NCBI RefSeq assembly: GCF_030122805.1
Contig: NZ_CP126080.1
Coordinates: forward strand, 3,601,001-3,665,000
Length of the DNA stretch: 64,000 nt
DNA from: Mesobacillus sp. AQ2
GTDB taxonomy: Bacteria > Bacillota > Bacilli > Bacillales > Cytobacillaceae
Reading direction: 5' to 3'
In this document: piece by piece, positions 11,701 to 19,090 of the stretch
Layout: the number at the start of each line of letters is the position of its first letter
How positions within the stretch are numbered: the stretch's first letter is position 1
The notes under the pieces: model-generated
The model's input: the letters and a program-made list of their open reading frames with translations, nothing else
The model's database searches: none
Told to the model about the DNA's origin: nothing
Program-made: the position numbers and the translations under genes

Positions 11701-12154
11701 TATATGAAGCAACTGTATTTAATGCTTGGTCTTTTTCTTCATTTGCCAAATAATATTCTATTTCACCCCTGGTACCTGGTGTCATCGCAAATAGTCCTGC
11801 GGCATAATGCTTCAGCCACTTCACCGGAATTCCTTCGGGGGATTTCGTCTGTACAGCACTTGAAATCTTGATCAGATTCTGGAATCCCTCATTGTTTTTC
11901 GCAAGGAGAACAAGCGGGAAGGATTCATTTTCCAGAGAGGTACTGACGACATCAACTGTCAGGCCAAGCAATGGCTTGATTGAATTCCTCAGGCATTCTT
12001 TATAAAATGCAACCGTTCCGTACATTACATTATGATCTGTCAGTGCGAGTGCGGAAAAGCCTTTTGCCTTTGCATCGCGGACAAGCTGCTCGACTGTAGC
12101 CGTACTGGTGAGCAGGCTGAATGCACTATAGACATGAAGGTGAATAAACGGCAT
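8795..12154 (-). CDS. dnaE: DNA polymerase III subunit alpha, DnaE type
   Basis: Replicative C-family polymerase that, in Bacillus, extends primers on the lagging strand before PolC takes over. The 1119-residue product has an N-terminal PHP domain (HLHVYSAFSLL), the palm with GPGRGSAAGS and the catalytic PDIDIDF (about residues 380-390), fingers with VVYQEQ and GFNRSHAVAYS, the helix-hairpin-helix region and a C-terminal OB fold. The start at 12154 (MPFIHLHVYSAF) fits the B. subtilis N-terminus and has AAAGGGTGTG upstream; the frame to 12193 lacks a ribosome site. It is divergent from ytrH, the usual Bacillus arrangement. Confidence 0.97.
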   Translation of the reverse strand: MPFIHLHVYSAFSLLTSTATVEQLVRDAKAKGFSALALTDHNVMYGTVAFYKECLRNSIKPLLGLTVDVVSTSLENESFPLVLLAKNNEGFQNLIKISSAVQTKSPEGIPVKWLKHYAAGLFAMTPGTRGEIEYYLANEEKDQALNTVASYKQIFGNDNFYLAIQDHGLPGQKELVKQLAGLGSETNTPLAASNQVHYLDKEDSFAQECLLAIKNGDKLQDDARERLGSSEYYLKPSKEMGDLFSEYPEALENTLKIAEECNVMLDFGTRHLPKFPVEPGKSADGMLEELCFQGLEKRYGNPSRQHVERLEYELSIIKKMNFSDYFLIVWDFIKYSREKGILIGPGRGSAAGSIVSYVLFITDADPIEHNLLFERFLNPERISMPDIDIDFPDNRRDEVIEYVAAKYGELHVAQIATFGTLAAKAAVRDVGRVFGLNTKELERLSRLVPSRLGITLKDAINESGGLREFIEESSKNRRILETAMKLEGLPRHTSTHAAGVVISEQPLTNVVPIQSGQSRVFLTQYSMDHLEEIGLLKMDFLGLRNLTLIDSILHSIQHKTGQKLLVHDIPGEDKQTFQLLGRGETTGIFQLESEGMRKVLTRLEPTRFEDIVAVNALYRPGPMENIPLFIDRKHGRQDIDYYHKDLEPILRDTYGVIVYQEQIIQIASKMAGFSLGEADLLRRAVSKKKKEVLAQEREHFVNGALRKGYDTQTANLVYDLIVRFANYGFNRSHAVAYSMIAYQLAYLKTHYPLYFMASLLTSAIGNDTKIAQYARELQQMEIKLLPPSINRSAFSFQPEGDSVRYSLAGIKGVGIASLKEIFQARRTGHFKDIFDFCIRVPQKAATRKVVEALIYSGAFDEFGQDRAVLLATIDVALEHAQLVAPDDNGQIDMFAEAEFSLKPKYIEVDPMRIEDKLSLEKEVLGVYLSRHPVSIHEKEFEAAGVKKIASKAPGSKIRLGVYITEQKKIRTKKGEAMAFLTLSDASGETEAVVFPTVYKQYGHVLKQGGMALLEGKFDERDGRSQFIVQQVLDLEKEAKNGQKKPVLYLRIAKGAESAGKMNELKALLKKHQGTVPVIVYNEENEKSMLLPNEFCVNPERGSVGELKKILGDKNVVLKN

Positions 12155-12323
12155 ATCTCTCACACCCTTTAGGTAAGGTTCATCTTCTTTCATTATAGGC
12201 TTTTAAGACCAAAAAAGAAAATATGTTCTCCTTTATTCACGTAAGTTTAAACATATCGCAGGCTGATTGTCCATATGATGAAGTACGAGGTAAAAAATCG
12301 ACTTTTTACAAAGGGTGTATACG

Positions 12324-12653
12324 ATGAACCAGCCATTTATCCCGGGTTTGTTTGAAGCATATTTCATTGCGCTAGGCGTTTTGCTGGGCGGCTCTTTGAT
12401 CGGAGGGTTAGCGGCTTTTTTAACAGGACAGCCTTTAATGACGGAAATCGCCCGTTTCTCCAGCTCCATTCGGATCTGGGCCATCATCGCTGCGATTGGC
12501 GGCACATTTGATACTGTCTACAGCTTTGAAAAGGGACTTTTGCACGGAGAAACAAAGGATATTTTCAAACAGTTTCTATTGATCCTCACTGCCATGGGCG
12601 GTGCCCAGACTGGGGCCCTTCTCATTGACTGGCTGACACAGGAGCATGTCTGA
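12324..12653 (+). CDS. ytrH: Sporulation protein YtrH
   Basis: A 109-residue membrane protein with about three hydrophobic helices (FIALGVLLGGSLIGGLAAF, IWAIIAAIGG and FLLILTAMGGAQTGALLI). YtrH and YtrI are SigE/forespore-linked proteins needed for efficient spore formation in B. subtilis. The ATG at 12324 is preferred over the GTG at 12315 because AAAGGGTG lies at proper distance. It is divergent from dnaE and immediately precedes ytrI. Confidence 0.92.
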   Translation: MNQPFIPGLFEAYFIALGVLLGGSLIGGLAAFLTGQPLMTEIARFSSSIRIWAIIAAIGGTFDTVYSFEKGLLHGETKDIFKQFLLILTAMGGAQTGALLIDWLTQEHV

Positions 12654-12654
12654 T

Positions 12655-13158
12655 ATGAGGGTTCCTCCTTATTACCGAAAGCCAGAATGGCAGCGATTCT
12701 TTTCCGGTGCAGCAGTTGGCGCACTCGTAAGCTGGGTTTTGTTTTTATATATGAATGGCGCATGGATGGAAAAACACGCGAAAACGATCGAGCAGCAAAA
12801 AGATGAAATCGCAGACTTGAAAAGTGACATCGAAATCTGGATGGAGGATTATGAAGAATTAAACAAAAAGAACCAGGAAAAGCTCACCGTGCAGGAAATC
12901 AAGGTGAAAATCGTCAATGATAAAAAGTATAAACAGCTGGATACACTCAGCATCTACGAAATCGAGGAGGAGACCAAAGGACAATTAAACATGCTCCTCG
13001 CCAAAGACCTCGATTCTGTTTTCAAAAGCAGGGAACTGATTACAAAGGTGATTGAAAATAAATCAATCAGAATCAGTGACAAACGCTATAAACTGAAAAT
13101 CAAATCAATGGTCATTTATACATCAGTCAGCATACTGGTGGAAATCAGTCTGGATTGA
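12655..13158 (+). CDS. ytrI: Sporulation membrane protein YtrI
   Basis: A 167-residue protein with a single N-terminal membrane helix (FFSGAAVGALVSWVLFLYM) followed by a coiled coil (EQQKDEIADLKSDIEIW) and a soluble C-terminal domain. This matches YtrI, required with YtrH for sporulation. The ATG at 12655 begins one base after the ytrH stop and has AGGAG at a good distance; the ATG at 12646 would be too close. Directly after its stop begins a long non-coding repeat region. Confidence 0.9.
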   Translation: MRVPPYYRKPEWQRFFSGAAVGALVSWVLFLYMNGAWMEKHAKTIEQQKDEIADLKSDIEIWMEDYEELNKKNQEKLTVQEIKVKIVNDKKYKQLDTLSIYEIEEETKGQLNMLLAKDLDSVFKSRELITKVIENKSIRISDKRYKLKIKSMVIYTSVSILVEISLD

Positions 13159-14131
13159 CCGGGTTTGCGAGACAGTTTTTGGTTAGAGCTCGGACACCTC
13201 ATTGGAGGATACAGCTTGAAGGACAAGAATAGGAAGATGGCTGGAAACCCGACACGATTCCGCGTTTTCTTGACAGCTTTGGCCTTTGAACCCTGTAACC
13301 TGTCACGATAACTTGGTTTTCTTGACAACTTTGGCCTTTGAACCTTGTAACCTGTCACAATACCGATGTTTTCTTGACAACTTTGGCCCTTGAACCCGGA
13401 AACCTGTCACAATAACTACGTTTTCTTGACAGCCTTGGCCTTTGAACCTTGTAACCTGTCACGATAACCGTGTTTTCCTGACAACTTTGGCCGCTGAACC
13501 CTGAAACCTGTCACAATAACTAGGTTTTCTTGACAGCTTTGGCCTTTGAACCTTGGAACCTGTCACAATTACCGTGTTTTCTTGACAGCTTTGGCCCTTG
13601 AACCTTGTAACCTGTCACAATACCGATGTTTTCTTGACAACTTTGGCCGCTGAACCCTGAAACCTGTCACAATAACTAGGTTTTCTTGACAGCTTTGGCC
13701 TTTGAACCTTGGAACCTGTCACAATTACCGTGTTTTCTTGACAGCTTTGGCCCTTGAACCCGGAAACCTGTCACAATAACTACGTTTTATTGACAGCTTT
13801 GACCTCTGAACCTTGAAACCTGTCACAATAACTACCTTTTCTTGACAGCCTTGGCCTTTGAACCCAGAAACCTGTCACGATAACTACGTTTTATTGACAG
13901 CTTTGGCCTCTGAACTCGGGAACCTGTCACAATAACTACGTTTTTTTGACAGCTTTGGGTACTGAACCCGGAAACCTGTCACAATCACCGCGTTTTCTTG
14001 ACAGTTTTGGGCTTCCCACCCGATATCCATAAACAAAGGTAATTTATTCCATTCGTTATCTACTCGTGTGACTCTTGCAAGATACGGGAATCATACATTA
14101 TCAGAGCAAGTATAGACAGGAGGGATTTCAG
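13159..14131. other. Long intergenic region dominated by a 52-bp tandem array
   Basis: No ORF of interest is present. A tandem array fills 13262-14022; 13159-13261 and 14023-14110 show no recognised element. The ribosome site of the next gene is AGGAGG near 14119. Confidence 0.7.
13262..14022 (+). repeat. Tandem array A: 52-bp units, 14 complete copies plus a partial
   Basis: The pentamer GACAG/GACAA recurs at 13272 and then at exact steps of 52 bases through 14000 (15 positions, no length variation). Each unit has TTGACAGCTTTGG, a TGAAC box and AACCTGTCAC, so TGACAG and CTGTCA form an inverted repeat with 23 bases between them. Units drift in sequence but not in length. Three-unit blocks 13480-13635 and 13636-13791 are nearly identical, showing duplication of 156-bp blocks. 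52 is not divisible by three and no ORF crosses the array. Confidence 0.97.
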
Positions 14132-14455
14132 ATGAGTTTTAACAACGGAGCTGGAAATAGTGGTAGCGGCGTCGGAGGTGGTTTATTCCCGCCTTATGCG
14201 ATGAACAATGCTGATTCTGATAATCAGGTAAAACTAAATGAAGATCAGTATGATGTTTATGTGAATGATGATTTTATCGGACAAAAAAGCCTTAAGAACC
14301 AGGGTGAGCATCTATCCGACATTGATGACTTTTTAAAACTGCAGGGCATCGCTGATTTTACCTCGTCCCTCGATGGTGACCATTATACAATCAGAACCGA
14401 TGGAATGGATGCCGATATTGCTGATGCTTTGCGGGTTTATTTTAACAATAGATGA
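14132..14455 (+). CDS. Conserved small hypothetical protein
   Basis: A 107-residue soluble protein with a glycine/asparagine-rich N-terminus (SFNNGAGNSGSGVGGG), then an acidic alpha/beta-looking domain. No domain is recognised. The ATG at 14132 has a strong AGGAGG and replaces the longer open frame. It sits between the repeat array and nrnA, with which it shares a bidirectional terminator. A similar small gene near nrnA/ytrI in B. subtilis is possible, but I do not claim identity. Confidence 0.75.
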   Translation: MSFNNGAGNSGSGVGGGLFPPYAMNNADSDNQVKLNEDQYDVYVNDDFIGQKSLKNQGEHLSDIDDFLKLQGIADFTSSLDGDHYTIRTDGMDADIADALRVYFNNR

Positions 14456-14462
14456 TTGGAAA

Positions 14463-14492
14463 GGTGCGTTTCTGAATGAAACGCACCATATT
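14463..14492. terminator. Bidirectional terminator
   Basis: GGTGCGTTTC / GAAACGCACC with a TGAAT loop separates the hypothetical gene and convergent nrnA; T-rich sequence follows on the plus strand. Confidence 0.85.
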
Positions 14493-14493
14493 T

Positions 14494-15429
14494 TTATTCT
14501 CTGCAAGCTTCGATAAGGTCAGCCAAGACACGGTCGACATCATCCCATGAGTAAATTGACGCCCCTGCAGCGAGCGGATGTCCGCCGCCATTATATTTCC
14601 TGGCAATCGTATTGATGACAGGTCCTTTAGAGCGGAGACGCACACGGATTTGGTCTTCTTCTTCGATAAAGAACACCCACGCTTTGATTCCCCCAACATT
14701 GCCCAGTTCACTGACAAGCAACGATGCTTCTGAAGGTTTCACGGAATACTGGTCCAGTAATTCCTGCTTCATTACGACCTTCGCAGCACCATTTTCGAGC
14801 AACTCAAAGTTCTGTAAGATGTATCCGTTCAACTTCACCACATTAGGTGCGAGTTCATACATTCTGTCATATAGCTCTGTGCGTGAGAAATTGTAGTGAA
14901 TCAGTTCTCCCGCAAAGGCAAATGTCTTATTGGTCGTGCTTGGATAAAGGAATCGGCCCGTGTCTCCGACAATACCGGCATAAAGCAATCTTGCTGCCTC
15001 ATCAGACATCCTTAAGCCCCTATCCTTGAAAGTAAGGTAAAATTCATAAATCATTTCACTCGTGGAACTTGCTGTAGTATCAACCCATTGAAGGTTACCA
15101 TATGGATCTTCATTTGGATGGTGGTCAATCTTCACAAGCTGTTCTCCCAGGCGGTAACGCTCGTCACAAATCCGCTCGGCATTAGCGGTGTCACAGACAA
15201 TGACAAGCGCACCTTTAAAAATATCGTCCTGAACAGAGTCAAGCCTTCGCAGATAATGAAGTGAGGGTTCCTCTGCGCCAACAGTGTAAATATTCTTTTC
15301 AGGATAGGAAGCCTTTAAAATCTCGGCAAGTCCCCCCTGGGAACCGTACGCATCAGGATCAGGCCTCACATGGCGGTGGATAATGATGGTCTCATAATTT
15401 TCAATTGCCTCAAGTATTTGCTCTTTCAT
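14494..15429 (-). CDS. nrnA: Bifunctional oligoribonuclease / pAp phosphatase NrnA
   Basis: DHH-DHHA1 phosphoesterase that degrades 2-5-mer RNA to mononucleotides and dephosphorylates 3'-phosphoadenosine 5'-phosphate. The 311-residue protein shows HRHVRPDPDAYGS, CDTAN, the DHH motif in KIDHHPNEDP, and the C-terminal DHHA1 signature GGGHPLAAGA, all needed for Mn-dependent catalysis. The ATG at 15429 has AAGGAG upstream. B. subtilis calls it YtqI and it lies in the same neighbourhood. Confidence 0.96.
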   Translation of the reverse strand: MKEQILEAIENYETIIIHRHVRPDPDAYGSQGGLAEILKASYPEKNIYTVGAEEPSLHYLRRLDSVQDDIFKGALVIVCDTANAERICDERYRLGEQLVKIDHHPNEDPYGNLQWVDTTASSTSEMIYEFYLTFKDRGLRMSDEAARLLYAGIVGDTGRFLYPSTTNKTFAFAGELIHYNFSRTELYDRMYELAPNVVKLNGYILQNFELLENGAAKVVMKQELLDQYSVKPSEASLLVSELGNVGGIKAWVFFIEEEDQIRVRLRSKGPVINTIARKYNGGGHPLAAGASIYSWDDVDRVLADLIEACRE

Positions 15430-15798
15430 TTAAATGCTCCTTCACCTTTTTCATATCTCAATTATGAACATATTTTTTGGAAAAGAAAAGCATGAAGACA
15501 TTTTACGGGGAGTGTGGAGCTGAAAAAAAGCCGTGTTTTTTTCCAATTTGCGAATGGTGGTTTTGGCGAATAAAATTCTTTTTTGCGATTAAAGTCCTTT
15601 TTTTGCGATTAAAATTATCTTTTTGCGAATAAATAATTTTTTCGTGACATAATTATTTCTTTTGCTTATGTGGGAAGGAGTTAATTCGAAAATAATAGAT
15701 TTTAACCTTTATATAAGGCCGCTACAAGGACAACTGTATGGCATTCTGCTTAAATAAACGGTAAAATAGAGTAGATTATTGAATTTGGAGGAATTGCA
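15430..15798. other. Divergent nrnA/ytpI intergenic region
   Basis: The region must contain the promoters of nrnA and ytpI, although no clear boxes could be assigned. It holds a short array of about 20-bp repeats at 15546-15632. No gene is seen. Confidence 0.6.
15546..15632 (+). repeat. Array E: ~20-bp TTTTTGCGA repeats
   Basis: The word GCGA preceded by T-rich sequence and followed by WTAAA occurs at 15550, 15566, 15585, 15605 and 15625. The last three intervals are 19, 20 and 20 bases. It lies between divergent genes and does not code. Confidence 0.8.
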
Positions 15799-16095
15799 AT
15801 GCCTATTCTCGTACTTTTGATCGTTCTTTCATTCGTCTTTTATATCTTTTACAAGATTAAATATGTCCGCAGCAAACGTCCTGCGGAGCGTAAATGGCTT
15901 TCTGCCAAATCCAGCATCGCCCTGGGACTTTTCGTCGCATTTTTCGGGATTAACCAGCTATTCCTTTTCCAGACAACTGTCACCTACATCGTTGGTGCTA
16001 TATTCATTGCCATAGGTTCATTGAGTGTATGGGGCGGGATTAAAGCCTACAAGTTCTATCTTCCCCATGCCGTGAAGGAAGCGCAGGAAAATTAA
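15799..16095 (+). CDS. ytpI: YtpI family membrane protein
   Basis: A 98-residue protein with three hydrophobic segments: residues 3-19, a middle segment ALGLFVAFFGINQLFLF, and ATIFIAIGSLS-type final helix. It matches YtpI in length and neighbourhood (nrnA and ytoI). Function is unknown. A GGAGG precedes the ATG. Its terminator has been split by an IS element. Confidence 0.88.
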   Translation: MPILVLLIVLSFVFYIFYKIKYVRSKRPAERKWLSAKSSIALGLFVAFFGINQLFLFQTTVTYIVGAIFIAIGSLSVWGGIKAYKFYLPHAVKEAQEN

Positions 16096-16100
16096 CGTTC

Positions 16101-16114
16101 AAAAAAGCCGATCC
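16101..16114. terminator. Left half of ytpI/ytoI terminator, split by IS
   Basis: AAAAAAGCCGATCC here is complementary to GGATCGGCTTTTT at 17594-17606. Together they would form a 13-bp bidirectional terminator stem; the IS lies in what was the loop. Confidence 0.75.
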
Positions 16115-16126
16115 AATCTAAACTGT

Positions 16127-16175
16127 ACCCTGTGTAGTAGACACTTTAAAAAAGTCCACTGCACAGGGTCTTTTT
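16127..16175 (+). terminator. Terminator-like hairpin inside IS left end
   Basis: ACCCTGTG (16127-16134) pairs with CACAGGGT (16162-16169), helped by inner AGT/ACT and ACTTT/AAAGT pairs, and is followed by CTTTTT. It would stop transcripts arriving from ytpI before the transposase start at 16214. Confidence 0.65.
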
Positions 16176-16213
16176 ATGTACAATAGATAAAAAATGGGGA
16201 TGGGAGAACAATT

Positions 16214-16630
16214 ATGAGTAAAAAATTATTCACGGAAAAAGAGATTCAAATACTTTCTAAAAATACTTATGTCAAATCAGTATCTTCAAAGGGGATTACT
16301 TATACTGATGAGTTTAAGGAGCTATTCATTGCACAAAATGAACAGGGAAAGACGCCTAGAGAAATCTTTGATGAGTGTGGTTTTGATGAAGAAGTCATTG
16401 GTATTGGCCGTATTCGTTCATCGGGAAAAAGATGGCGTGAAGCCTATCGTAAAAATGGATTGCTTGGCCTTCGTGATACAAGGCCTGTAAACACAGGTAG
16501 ACCAAGTGAACGAGAGCTTTCCCTTGAAGAAAAATATGCAAGGTTAGAGGCAGAAACAAACCTGTTGAAAGCAGAGAACGAACTATTAAAAAAGATTCGA
16601 TTTGCCGAAAGGGGGATGAAGAAGAAATAA
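16214..16630 (+). CDS. IS3-family transposase OrfA (HTH protein)
   Basis: A 138-residue DNA-binding protein with an N-terminal helix-turn-helix region (TYTDEFKELFIAQNEQGKTP) and a C-terminal leucine-zipper-like coil (KYARLEAETNLLKAENELLKK), as in OrfA of IS3 elements. GGGAG precedes the ATG. At 16588-16594 the zero frame reads A AAA AAG, the canonical -1 slippery heptamer, leading into the OrfB frame. Unframeshifted, the protein stops at 16630 and would act as a regulator. Confidence 0.92.
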   Translation: MSKKLFTEKEIQILSKNTYVKSVSSKGITYTDEFKELFIAQNEQGKTPREIFDECGFDEEVIGIGRIRSSGKRWREAYRKNGLLGLRDTRPVNTGRPSERELSLEEKYARLEAETNLLKAENELLKKIRFAERGMKKK

Positions 16631-17550
16631 AGTTATCGGCTGACCAGAAATTCAACCTTATTCATTCCGTCATTGAGAAATACAACCTAAAAGGAATGGT
16701 TTCCTACCTCTGTAAAGTAGCTGGCGTGTCCCGTCAGGGTTACTATAACTACTTTTCAGCTAAACAAGTTGAGAGAAGGAAGGATCGGGAGAAACAGGAT
16801 GAATCCCTACGGGACCTGATTTTAAAAGCATACAATTTTAAGAATCGTAAGAAAGGCGCTCGCCAAATTAAGATGGTATTGGCAGGTCAGTTTGGTGTTG
16901 TCTTCAATCTCAAGCGAATCAGAAGAATCATGAAGAAGTATGGAATTGAGAGTCCTTTTAGGAGAGCGAATCCCTATAAGCGCATCATGAAGGCTACCCA
17001 AGAACACAAGGTCGTCCCGAACGTGCTTAGCAGGGAATTCAAACAAGGAATCCCCTTCAAGGTCCTCCTTACCGATATTACCTATCTATATTTCGGAAAA
17101 GGAAAAAGGGCTTATTTATCAACCATTATTGACGCTTCCACCAATGAAGTCCTAGCTCATCAGGTCTCTGATCGAGTTACTCTTGATATCGCTACGGATA
17201 CACTTAAGAAGTTAAAGAAAAACAGGAGAATCAAACTGGCTAAAGGAGCTTATATCCACTCTGATCAGGGAGGTCACTACACCAGCCCTGTTTATCAAAA
17301 GCTGGTTAAAAAATTCAGATTAGGACAATCCATGTCCAGGAGAGGAAACTGTTGGGACAACGCTCCACAGGAATCTTTCTTTGGTCATTTTAAGGACCTG
17401 GCTGATATAAAACCATGTGAAACCTTAGAAGAGCTAAAACAAGAAGTGAAAGCTGCCATCCACTACTACAATCACTACAGATATCAATGGAATATGAATA
17501 AGATGACCCCTGTTCAATACAGAGATCACCTTCTTAAAGTAGAAGCCTAG
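16594..17550 (+). CDS. IS3-family transposase OrfB (DDE integrase, expressed by -1 frameshift)
   Basis: The catalytic part of the transposase, open in the -1 frame from before the slippery site. It has the IS3 N-terminal HTH_21-like segment (VAGVSRQGYYNYF), then the rve integrase core with LLTDITYL, HSDQGGHY and NAPQESFFGH; the second Asp and the Glu are 35 residues apart, the D35E spacing. A fusion made by frameshifting would be about 445 residues. Starting at ATG 16696 would give a 284-residue OrfB. No inactivating mutation is seen. Confidence 0.92.
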   Translation, partial: DSICRKGDEEEIKLSADQKFNLIHSVIEKYNLKGMVSYLCKVAGVSRQGYYNYFSAKQVERRKDREKQDESLRDLILKAYNFKNRKKGARQIKMVLAGQFGVVFNLKRIRRIMKKYGIESPFRRANPYKRIMKATQEHKVVPNVLSREFKQGIPFKVLLTDITYLYFGKGKRAYLSTIIDASTNEVLAHQVSDRVTLDIATDTLKKLKKNRRIKLAKGAYIHSDQGGHYTSPVYQKLVKKFRLGQSMSRRGNCWDNAPQESFFGHFKDLADIKPCETLEELKQEVKAAIHYYNHYRYQWNMNKMTPVQYRDHLLKVEA

Positions 17551-17593
17551 CCTTTTTTTAAAATGTCCTTTACAAGGGGTACAGATTAATCAC

Positions 17594-17606
17594 GGATCGG
17601 CTTTTT
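17594..17606. terminator. Right half of split ytpI/ytoI terminator
   Basis: GGATCGGCTTTTT complements 16101-16114. It lies 7 bases beyond the ytoI stop. Separated by about 1.5 kb, the arms can no longer act as a compact terminator for ytoI. Confidence 0.7.
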
Positions 17607-17612
17607 AATCTA

Positions 17613-18932
17613 TTAATGTCTGTCGATCAGCTGGCACATCATCATCGCCTTGCCGACAAGAACTCCGTCATTGAAGGCTTCAATATCGACCTTCCCAAAC
17701 TTCCTTCCTACCTCGAGAACCTTCGGATAAATTTCTATGACACTGTCAATTTGTACAGGCTTGATAAAATAAATCGTCATATTCTCAACGACCAGGTCAC
17801 CTTTTTTATATCCTCGCAACACACGGTTCGCTGCTTCTGTCACGATGGTTGTAAAAACACCGTATGAAATGGTCCCAAGGTGGTTCGTCATCTGCGGAGT
17901 CACCTGGCAGCGGAAAATATCTTCATCCTTGGTTTTTCCTTTTGCCAGGACAAGCTGGTTCGTCACTGTATCGTCCAGCGTCTCCCCTACCTGCGGCTGG
18001 CGCTGGACCATCTGAAGGGCTTTCAATACATCCTGTCTGCTGACGATGCCCTGAAGCTTGTTTCCATCATCAACAACTGGCAATACCTCAATTCCTTCCC
18101 ACACCATCATATGGGCAGATGAAGCAACACTCGTCGACCCGCTGACGGTCATTGGGCTTTTCGTCATGATTTTCTCGATCAAGGTATCCTGTTCATGGCC
18201 CATGACATCCTTTGAAGTGATCATCCCAATCACTTTCATATTGTGGTCGACGACAGGAAAACGGCTGTGCAGCGTTTCGTCCTTATGGCGATACCAATCT
18301 GATACAGTGTCATTCGCCTTAAGGAAAACCGTTTCGGCTACCGGAGTAAGGATATCCTCGACAAGGATGATTTCTTTTTTGATCAGTTGATCATAAATCG
18401 CACGGTTGATCATCGTCGCGACTGTAAATGTATCATAACTGCTTGAGATGATCGGCAGCTGCAATTCATCGGCCAGCTTTTTGACATGGTCCTCGGCATC
18501 GAAACCGCCAGTCACCAATACGGCTGCTCCGGCTCTTAGCGCATGCTCGTGCGCTTTATCGCGGTTCCCGACGATCAGCAGGTTGCCCGCGCCCGTATAG
18601 CGCATCATCGCCTCCAGTTTCATCGCCCCGATGACAAATTTATTCAATGTTTTATGAAGCCCTCCGCGTCCCCCAAGGACCTGTCCATCAACGATGTTGA
18701 CGACTTCTGCGAACGTAAGCTTCTCGATATTTTCTTTCTTTTTCCGCTCAATCCTGATGGTGCCGACACGTTCAATCGTGCTGACATACCCTTTATTTTC
18801 CGATTCCTTTATGGCTCTGTATGCAGTTCCTTCGCTTACGTTAAGTGCCTTGGCGATTTGGCGCACCGATATTTTTTCACCTATTGGCAATTCATCTATA
18901 TATTGAAGTATTTGTTCATGCTTAGTTGCCAA
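17613..18932 (-). CDS. ytoI: HTH-DRTGG-CBS-hotdog protein YtoI
   Basis: A 439-residue multidomain protein of unknown cellular role. In order: a winged-helix/HTH (KHEQILQYIDELPIGEKISV, about 1-60), a DRTGG domain (about 70-180), a CBS pair (about 190-310; GMITSKDV and GIVSRQDV) and a C-terminal hotdog thioesterase-like domain (about 315-435). It is probably a nucleotide-sensing DNA-binding protein. The start is taken as TTG at 18932, spaced correctly behind AAAGGGTG, giving MATKHEQ; the GTG at 18941 overlaps that ribosome site. Its downstream terminator was disrupted by the IS. Confidence 0.92.
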   Translation of the reverse strand: MATKHEQILQYIDELPIGEKISVRQIAKALNVSEGTAYRAIKESENKGYVSTIERVGTIRIERKKKENIEKLTFAEVVNIVDGQVLGGRGGLHKTLNKFVIGAMKLEAMMRYTGAGNLLIVGNRDKAHEHALRAGAAVLVTGGFDAEDHVKKLADELQLPIISSSYDTFTVATMINRAIYDQLIKKEIILVEDILTPVAETVFLKANDTVSDWYRHKDETLHSRFPVVDHNMKVIGMITSKDVMGHEQDTLIEKIMTKSPMTVSGSTSVASSAHMMVWEGIEVLPVVDDGNKLQGIVSRQDVLKALQMVQRQPQVGETLDDTVTNQLVLAKGKTKDEDIFRCQVTPQMTNHLGTISYGVFTTIVTEAANRVLRGYKKGDLVVENMTIYFIKPVQIDSVIEIYPKVLEVGRKFGKVDIEAFNDGVLVGKAMMMCQLIDRH

Positions 18933-19062
18933 GACTTTCACCCTTTATCATAATTTTCCGTTCAATGTAGCTCTATCCATTTACATTATAAGGTTTTAAA
19001 GGGTTTGATTCAATTGTATTAGGGTCAAGGCCATAATTTAGAAGAATGATACTCTTAAAAAG

Positions 19063-19090
19063 AAAAACTGGCCGATTAAAATCAGCCAGT
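19063..19090 (-). terminator. Terminator overlapping the small membrane gene's end
   Basis: CTGGCTGATT pairs with AATCGGCCAG on the minus strand, followed by TTTTT. The stem overlaps the last codons of the gene ending at 19082. Confidence 0.7.

Larger units (their letters stand above)
16122..17586 (+). mobile_element. IS3-family insertion sequence
   Basis: Two overlapping transposase frames with an A6G slippery site lie between imperfect inverted repeats beginning CTGTACCC (16123) and ending GGGTACAG (17584); 25 of about 31 end positions match. Flanking TAA at 16119-16121 and 17587-17589 is a tentative 3-bp target duplication. Both frames are intact, so the copy may be active. It is inserted in the terminator between ytpI and ytoI. 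Confidence 0.9.

Noticed and set aside
13116..13358. 80-residue minus-strand ORF
   Set aside because: It reads through the first two repeat units in different frames, has no ribosome site and is basic low-complexity sequence.
13271..14004. Series of promoters because each unit has TTGACA
   Set aside because: No TATAAT-like box lies 16-18 bases downstream in any unit (TTGTAA, TGAAAC or GGAAAC instead), and there is no gene for most of them to serve.
13262..14022. CRISPR array
   Set aside because: Units vary along their whole length with no invariant repeat and unique spacers, unit length is 52 with no spacer boundary, and no cas gene is near.
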